A DNA stretch of 10,128 nucleotides from Humitalea sp038249305 (GTDB lineage Bacteria > Pseudomonadota > Alphaproteobacteria > Acetobacterales > Acetobacteraceae), in contig JBBRWI010000144.1 in the NCBI GenBank assembly GCA_038249305.1, positions 1-10,128 on the forward strand. The letters run 5' to 3'. Position 1 is the first letter of the stretch. Each line of letters opens with the position of its first letter. Shown in pieces: positions 6,761 through 10,128 of the stretch. A program made the translations under genes and the position numbers. Under the pieces are notes generated by a model, which saw nothing but the letters and a program-made list of their open reading frames with translations, was not told the origin of the DNA and made no database searches.

Positions 6761-8128
6761 ATGCTCAGCCTGATCACCGGCCTGCATCCCGTCGGCAACC
6801 ACCCGGCCGGCTGGCGCCACCCGCGCGCCTACACCGACACCGTTATGAACCTCTAGCAGATGATCGAAATCGCCAGGACGGCGGAGCGCGGCCTGTTCGA
6901 CATGCTGTTCATCTCCGATGGCAACGGCGTCGCTGGGATGGAATGGCCGGAACTTTTCGAGGCGAACGCGCTGACCGGCAAGCCTGCGGTATTTGAGCCT
7001 GTGACGGTGCTGTCCGCCATCGCGATGCACACGACGCGAATAGGGCTGCTGGCGACGGCGACTACGACCTATGAGGAGCCCTTTACGCTTGCGCGGAAGT
7101 TCGCCTCGCTGGATCACATCAGCAAGGGACGCGCGTGTTGGAACGTCGTCACCTCCTCGAATGCGTCCGACAGCCTAAATTTCGGCAAGGACGAGCACCT
7201 TGCGCGCTACGACCGCTACGACCGCGCGCGGGAATTCGTGGAGGTCTGCAAGGGCCTTTGGGATAGCTGGGCCGAGGACGCGTTCGATCAAGACAAGGCG
7301 ACAGGTAAGTACATCGACCTCAAGAAGGTCCATGTGCTGAATCACGCTGGCAAGCACTTCAGGATCAGGGGCCCGCTGAACGCGGCGCGCCCGCCGCAAG
7401 GCTATCCCATGCTGTTCAGCGCCGGCCAGTCCGAGCCGGGGCGTGAACTGGCGGCAGCCCTTTCGGACTGCATGTTCTGCGCGACACCGACCAAGAACCA
7501 AGCCCTGGCCTTCTACACCGACATGAAGTCACGCTTGGCCAAATACGGCCGCACGCATGACCAGTTGAAGATCATGCCGGGCTGCGTCGCCTACGTCGGC
7601 CGTACTGAAGACGAGGCGGAGGAGATGTTCCAGGAGCAGCAGGCGCTGATCGACCCAGTGGTCGGCGTGCGCCATCTGTCGCACTACGTCGCAATGGACC
7701 TGACCGGCTATCGCCTGGACGACCCCTTCCCCGAGCTGACGCCAGACAGCGCCGGCGGCTCCTCCCGCCGCTACGCGATCAGCGAGGTCGCGAAACGCGA
7801 GGGGCTAACCATTCGTCAAGCTTATGAGCGCTTCCTGCCCTCATTCGGGCACATCGTGATGAAGGGCAGTGGCGTGCAGGTGGCCGACATGATCGAGGAC
7901 TGGTACCGCGCCGGTGCATGCGACGGCTTCAACGTGCATATCGGCTTTCAGCCGGAGGGGCTGCGCAACTTCGTGGATCACGTCGTGCCGGAGCTGCAGC
8001 GCCGCGGACTGTTCCGCACCACATATCCCGGGACAACGTTACGCGATGTCGTCGGGCTCAAGCGGCCCGACAGCCAGTTCTTCCCGAGGCAGTCAAACGC
8101 CCTGACGCCTGTCTTTGTCGCGGAATGA
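6761..8128 (+). pseudogene. NtaA/SnaA/DszA-type FMN-dependent monooxygenase (luciferase-like), interrupted by amber codon 32
   Basis: The gene begins at ATG 6761 after a strong Shine-Dalgarno and would encode about 455 residues, the usual length for two-component luciferase-like monooxygenases (NtaA, SnaA, DszA, EmoA). The first 31 codons carry the conserved N-terminus ('GLHPVGNHPAGWRHP'). A TAG at 6854-6856 then stops the frame, and the same frame resumes at once with ATG 6860 and stays open to 8128 (422 residues). Downstream landmarks are intact: 'FDMLFISDGNG', 'TTRIGLLATATTTYEEPF', 'LDHISKGRACWNVVTSSN', 'YDRAREFVEVCKGLWDSW', 'FSAGQSEPGRELAA' and 'GFNVHIG'. Such enzymes use FMNH2 from a separate reductase, which is not in the window. 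A single substitution (for example CAG or GAG to TAG) explains the stop. Reinitiation at 6860 would give a protein lacking the first barrel strand, and no Shine-Dalgarno serves that ATG. A sequencing error or amber suppression is also possible. Family assignment is firm; functional state is open. Confidence 0.8.
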
Positions 8129-8135
8129 CAGCGTG

Positions 8136-8843
8136 ATGAGCGGCTGGACGGTTCCCGCGGATCCCTATCATTGGCCCTTCGACAGCGACCTGCGACCGGA
8201 GAACACGGCGCTGATCGTCATCGACATGCAGACCGATTTCTGCGGTCAAGGCGGCTATGTTGATAAGATGGGCTACGACATCTCCCTGACGCGCGCGCCG
8301 ATCGAGCCGATCATGGCTGTGATGGCGGCGATGCGCGGCGGCGGCTTCCATGTCCTTCACACCCGGGAAGGGCACCGCCCCAATCTCTCGGACCTGCCGG
8401 AGAACAAGCGCTGGCGCTCACGCCAGATCGGCGCGGAAATCGGAGACCCCGGCCCGTGCGGCCGGATACTGGTGCGCGGCGAACCAGGCTGGGAGATCAT
8501 CCCGGAACTCGCGCCCTTGGCCTGCGAGACAATCATCGACAAGCCCGGCAAGGGCAGCTTCTGCGCCACCGACCTTGAGTTGATTCTACGCATGCGCGGC
8601 ATCCGCAACCTCGTGCTGACCGGCATCACCACCGATGTTTGCGTCCACACCACCTTGCGCGAGGCCAATGATCGCGGCTTCGAATGCCTGCTGCTGGAGG
8701 ATTGCTGCGGCGCTACCGATCTCGGGAACCACCTGGCGGCGATCAAGATGGTGAAGATGCAGGGCGGCGTTTTCGGCACGGTGACCGATTCGAGGACGCT
8801 GCTCGGCGCGCTCGCCGCCCACGGCGTGGCGCATGCGGCCTGA
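8136..8843 (+). CDS. biuH: Biuret amidohydrolase (isochorismatase-like cysteine hydrolase)
   Basis: This 235-residue cytoplasmic enzyme should hydrolyse biuret to allophanate and ammonia. The isochorismatase-fold triad is complete: Asp30 ('VIDMQTDFCG'), Lys136 ('IDKPGKGSFC') and Cys169 ('TGITTDVC'). These positions are offset by exactly six from Asp36, Lys142 and Cys175 of Rhizobium leguminosarum BiuH as I recall it, and Gln209 matches the substrate-binding Gln215. Shared stretches include 'GYVDKMGYD', 'APIEPI', 'HTREGHRP', 'KRWRS', 'IGDPGPCGRIL', 'GEPGW', 'FCATDLEL' and 'REANDRG'. RutB and N-carbamoylsarcosine amidohydrolase share the fold but not these motifs. I chose ATG 8136, seven bases after the monooxygenase stop; a TTG at 8115 overlaps that gene and has no ribosome binding site. 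It is the last gene of the operon, so biuret or a close analogue is probably an intermediate or imported substrate. Confidence 0.88.
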   Translation: MSGWTVPADPYHWPFDSDLRPENTALIVIDMQTDFCGQGGYVDKMGYDISLTRAPIEPIMAVMAAMRGGGFHVLHTREGHRPNLSDLPENKRWRSRQIGAEIGDPGPCGRILVRGEPGWEIIPELAPLACETIIDKPGKGSFCATDLELILRMRGIRNLVLTGITTDVCVHTTLREANDRGFECLLLEDCCGATDLGNHLAAIKMVKMQGGVFGTVTDSRTLLGALAAHGVAHAA

Positions 8844-9200
8844 TACGTCAACGGGATGGAAGCGGTGCGCACCATCCGCGCCGATCGCCGCGTCGAGGGC
8901 GTGGATCCCGGCATCGCCCGCTGCACGGGCCAGATCACCGTGCGCTTCGAGAACACCACCCTGCTCGCCCAGGCGCAGGCAGGCACCTCCGCGGAATTCG
9001 CCCTGGCCTTCACCATCGATGCGAACCGCAGCCTGACGCTCACGCTGCACGAGGTCTATCTCGCGCTGGCCAAGACGCCAATCGAGGGGCCGGCCGGGGT
9101 CGAGGCCAGCTTCGATTTCCGCGCCGCGTTCAACGCGACCGCGACGCGCATGATGACGGCGGTGCTGCGGAACCAGCAGGCGGGGACAGAGTATGCGTGA
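8844..9200 (+). pseudogene. Phage tail tube protein, C-terminal fragment
   Basis: The frame that ends biuH continues after its TGA with 118 open codons. From 'NGMEAVRTIRADRRVEGVDPG' through 'ITVRFENTTLLAQAQAGT', 'LHEVYLALAKTPIEGPAGVEASFDFRAA' and 'MMTAVLRNQQAGTEY', the peptide resembles the C-terminal third of tail tube proteins of siphophage-like prophages (usually about 300 residues). Homology seems to start within a few codons of the biuH stop, so the left breakpoint is near 8841-8856. The first ATG (8856) lacks a Shine-Dalgarno and the N-terminal two thirds are absent, so this is a remnant. No other phage gene is recognisable in the window. The assignment rests on remembered motifs and is moderately secure. 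Confidence 0.62.
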
Positions 9201-9497
9201 GCGCGCAGTCCGCACCGTTATGGCCTTTTGATTATATATCGGATCGCCTCGTTGACCTGCGGGGCACGTGTGCCCATCCAAGCAGTCACTCAGTGACCCG
9301 GCGCTGAGCTGGACCCTTGCGAGCGACGATGACGGCTTGCCGCTTGCTTACTCGCGACGCACTGAGGAGCCAGAGCGAACGCCGGCTGGCGTTGGCGTTC
9401 ATCTCAAGTACTCGCGCATACGCGCCTTTTTTTGTCATTGTGTCTCGGTGCCTGGACTTTATCGTTGCTCCTCAGCGTTGAGGTTAGAGACGGAACA
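9201..9497. other. Non-coding spacer with several short hairpins
   Basis: Almost 300 bases between the phage remnant and the hypothetical gene carry no recognisable coding sequence. Base composition becomes mixed, with AT-rich patches such as TTTTGATTATATATC at 9226-9240 and a T-run at 9427-9433. Short inverted repeats lie at 9262-9275 (GGGCA/TGCCC), 9285-9297 (GTCACT-C-AGTGAC) and 9377-9400 (GAACGCC with GGCGTTC, or AACGCC with GGCGTT). It may be the scar of a deletion or insertion event, but no attachment site or insertion-sequence end is identifiable. Confidence 0.45.
9413..9433 (+). terminator. Weak intrinsic-terminator-like hairpin with T-run
   Basis: A four-base stem CGCG/CGCG (9413-9416 with 9421-9424) around a CATA loop is followed after two bases by seven T residues. 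The stem is short for a terminator, so function is uncertain. It is the only T-run-backed hairpin between the operon and the next gene and could end operon transcripts. Confidence 0.3.
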
Positions 9498-10016
9498 ATG
9501 AGCGATTCGCCGGAGCGCCCCAGTGGCGGGGATGACCAGGACGACGATGGTGTCCTGTATCGGGATCCCAGCGAAATCAAAGCATTTGAGATCCTGCATG
9601 CTCTTGGCAGTCTCGCACTCTTCGGCGGGAACACCTGGCTGTACCAGCAGGCTCATAACATCGGGATTGTCGACAAGTGGCTCATGCACCAAGAGCAGGA
9701 GCTCCTACGCCAGAAGATGAGCGATGACCGGCCACCCCTGGACCTCATGTGGTTCATTAGTGCCCAGTCACAGATGTGGATCTTCGCAGCTTATGAGCTG
9801 CTGCGCACATGGCGAGAAAATGCTGCACGCGCCGTCAGGCTGCACGAGAGTGGCGGTCTTCCCTTACGTATTGCGGCCCTTCGGAGAGAGTTGCCTTACC
9901 GGCACCGTGATCGATTGAGGCAAGCCCGCGAACTGGAAATCGTGCTTCAGAACCCCTCAATTATCAGCCAGGTCCAGGAGGATCTGCGTAAGCATCCGGT
10001 GAGCACCGCGGCATGA
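9498..10016 (+). CDS. Hypothetical protein, 172 residues
   Basis: I do not recognise this protein. It starts with an acidic, probably disordered segment (about 1-25, with 'GGDDQDDDG'). Two helical, moderately hydrophobic stretches follow (about 29-52 and 82-103, the latter Trp/Phe-rich with 'MWFISAQSQMWIFAAYELL'), and then an Arg-rich helical C-terminal half (104-165). There is no signal peptide or clear membrane helix. I use ATG 9498, preceded by ACGGAAC, rather than the more upstream TTG at 9432, because the region before 9498 looks non-coding and the acidic start reads as a natural N-terminus. GC content and codon use are less extreme than in the operon, which suggests a different origin. 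No neighbour hints at its role. Confidence 0.6.
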   Translation: MSDSPERPSGGDDQDDDGVLYRDPSEIKAFEILHALGSLALFGGNTWLYQQAHNIGIVDKWLMHQEQELLRQKMSDDRPPLDLMWFISAQSQMWIFAAYELLRTWRENAARAVRLHESGGLPLRIAALRRELPYRHRDRLRQARELEIVLQNPSIISQVQEDLRKHPVSTAA

Positions 10017-10128
10017 CCTGTCTGTTGGTCAGGACCTTCGGAAGCGCTCTACCTTCGGCGCGCTGGTCGCCGATAATGCCTCGCGGGCACGCGATGCCAA
10101 ACGGCGTAGACGCGCGCCCGCCGTGTAC
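10017..10128. other. Window end, nothing assignable
   Basis: The last 112 bases follow the hypothetical gene. A frame opening with an ATG that overlaps its stop (ATGA at 10013-10016) stays open to the edge, and minus-strand frames are partly open too. None has recognisable protein character at this length. Confidence 0.4.

Noticed and set aside
6860..8128. Treating the 422-codon frame as a complete monooxygenase gene
   Set aside because: The conserved N-terminus and the strong ribosome binding site lie upstream of the TAG, so this frame is a truncated part of a longer gene.
8115..8135. TTG start seven codons upstream for biuH
   Set aside because: It overlaps the monooxygenase end and has no ribosome binding site; ATG 8136 gives the expected length.
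9432..9463. Possible sigma-70 promoter (TTGTCA) before the hypothetical gene
   Set aside because: No acceptable -10 hexamer lies at 16-18 bases from TTGTCA.
10013..10128. Coupled gene starting in the stop of the hypothetical protein (ATGA)
   Set aside because: Only 38 codons are visible, there is no family resemblance, and other frames are equally open.
1..10128. CRISPR arrays, tRNA or rRNA genes
   Set aside because: No regularly spaced repeats and no cloverleaf or rRNA-like segments were seen on either strand.

Overview
This high-GC window looks like an accessory catabolic locus of a proteobacterium. An alphaproteobacterium is my guess, from the codon use, the NitT/TauT-type transporter and the alphaproteobacterial flavour of the phage remnant. 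That taxonomic guess is an inference and was not checked by search.

Layout. The left edge (1-139, minus strand) holds the first 46 codons of an ISAzo13-type transposase that runs out of the window. An intergenic stretch (140-506) follows. It contains a near-perfect sigma-54 (-24/-12) promoter and a foldable leader. Downstream is one tightly packed plus-strand operon (507-8843): a divergent ring-opening amidohydrolase of the cyanuric acid hydrolase/barbiturase family; a complete ABC importer (permease, periplasmic binding protein, ATPase, second permease); an amidase-signature hydrolase; an NtaA/SnaA-type flavin monooxygenase carrying an in-frame amber codon at codon 32; and a biuret amidohydrolase (biuH) with all its key residues. 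Immediately after the biuH stop codon, in the same frame, lies a C-terminal fragment of a phage tail tube protein (8844-9200). A lower-GC, hairpin-rich spacer (9201-9497) follows, then an unrecognised 172-residue protein (9498-10016). The last 112 bases show nothing I can support.

How the genes could work together. The importer would bring in a small N-containing compound. The monooxygenase (if functional), ring-opening enzyme and amidase would break it down, and BiuH would hydrolyse biuret to allophanate and ammonia. A sigma-54 promoter fits nitrogen-scavenging control. The substrate is probably not simply cyanuric acid: the ring-opening enzyme keeps only the one Ser-Lys dyad known to be invariant in its family and has lost the other two. 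No allophanate hydrolase, flavin reductase or dedicated regulator is visible in the window.
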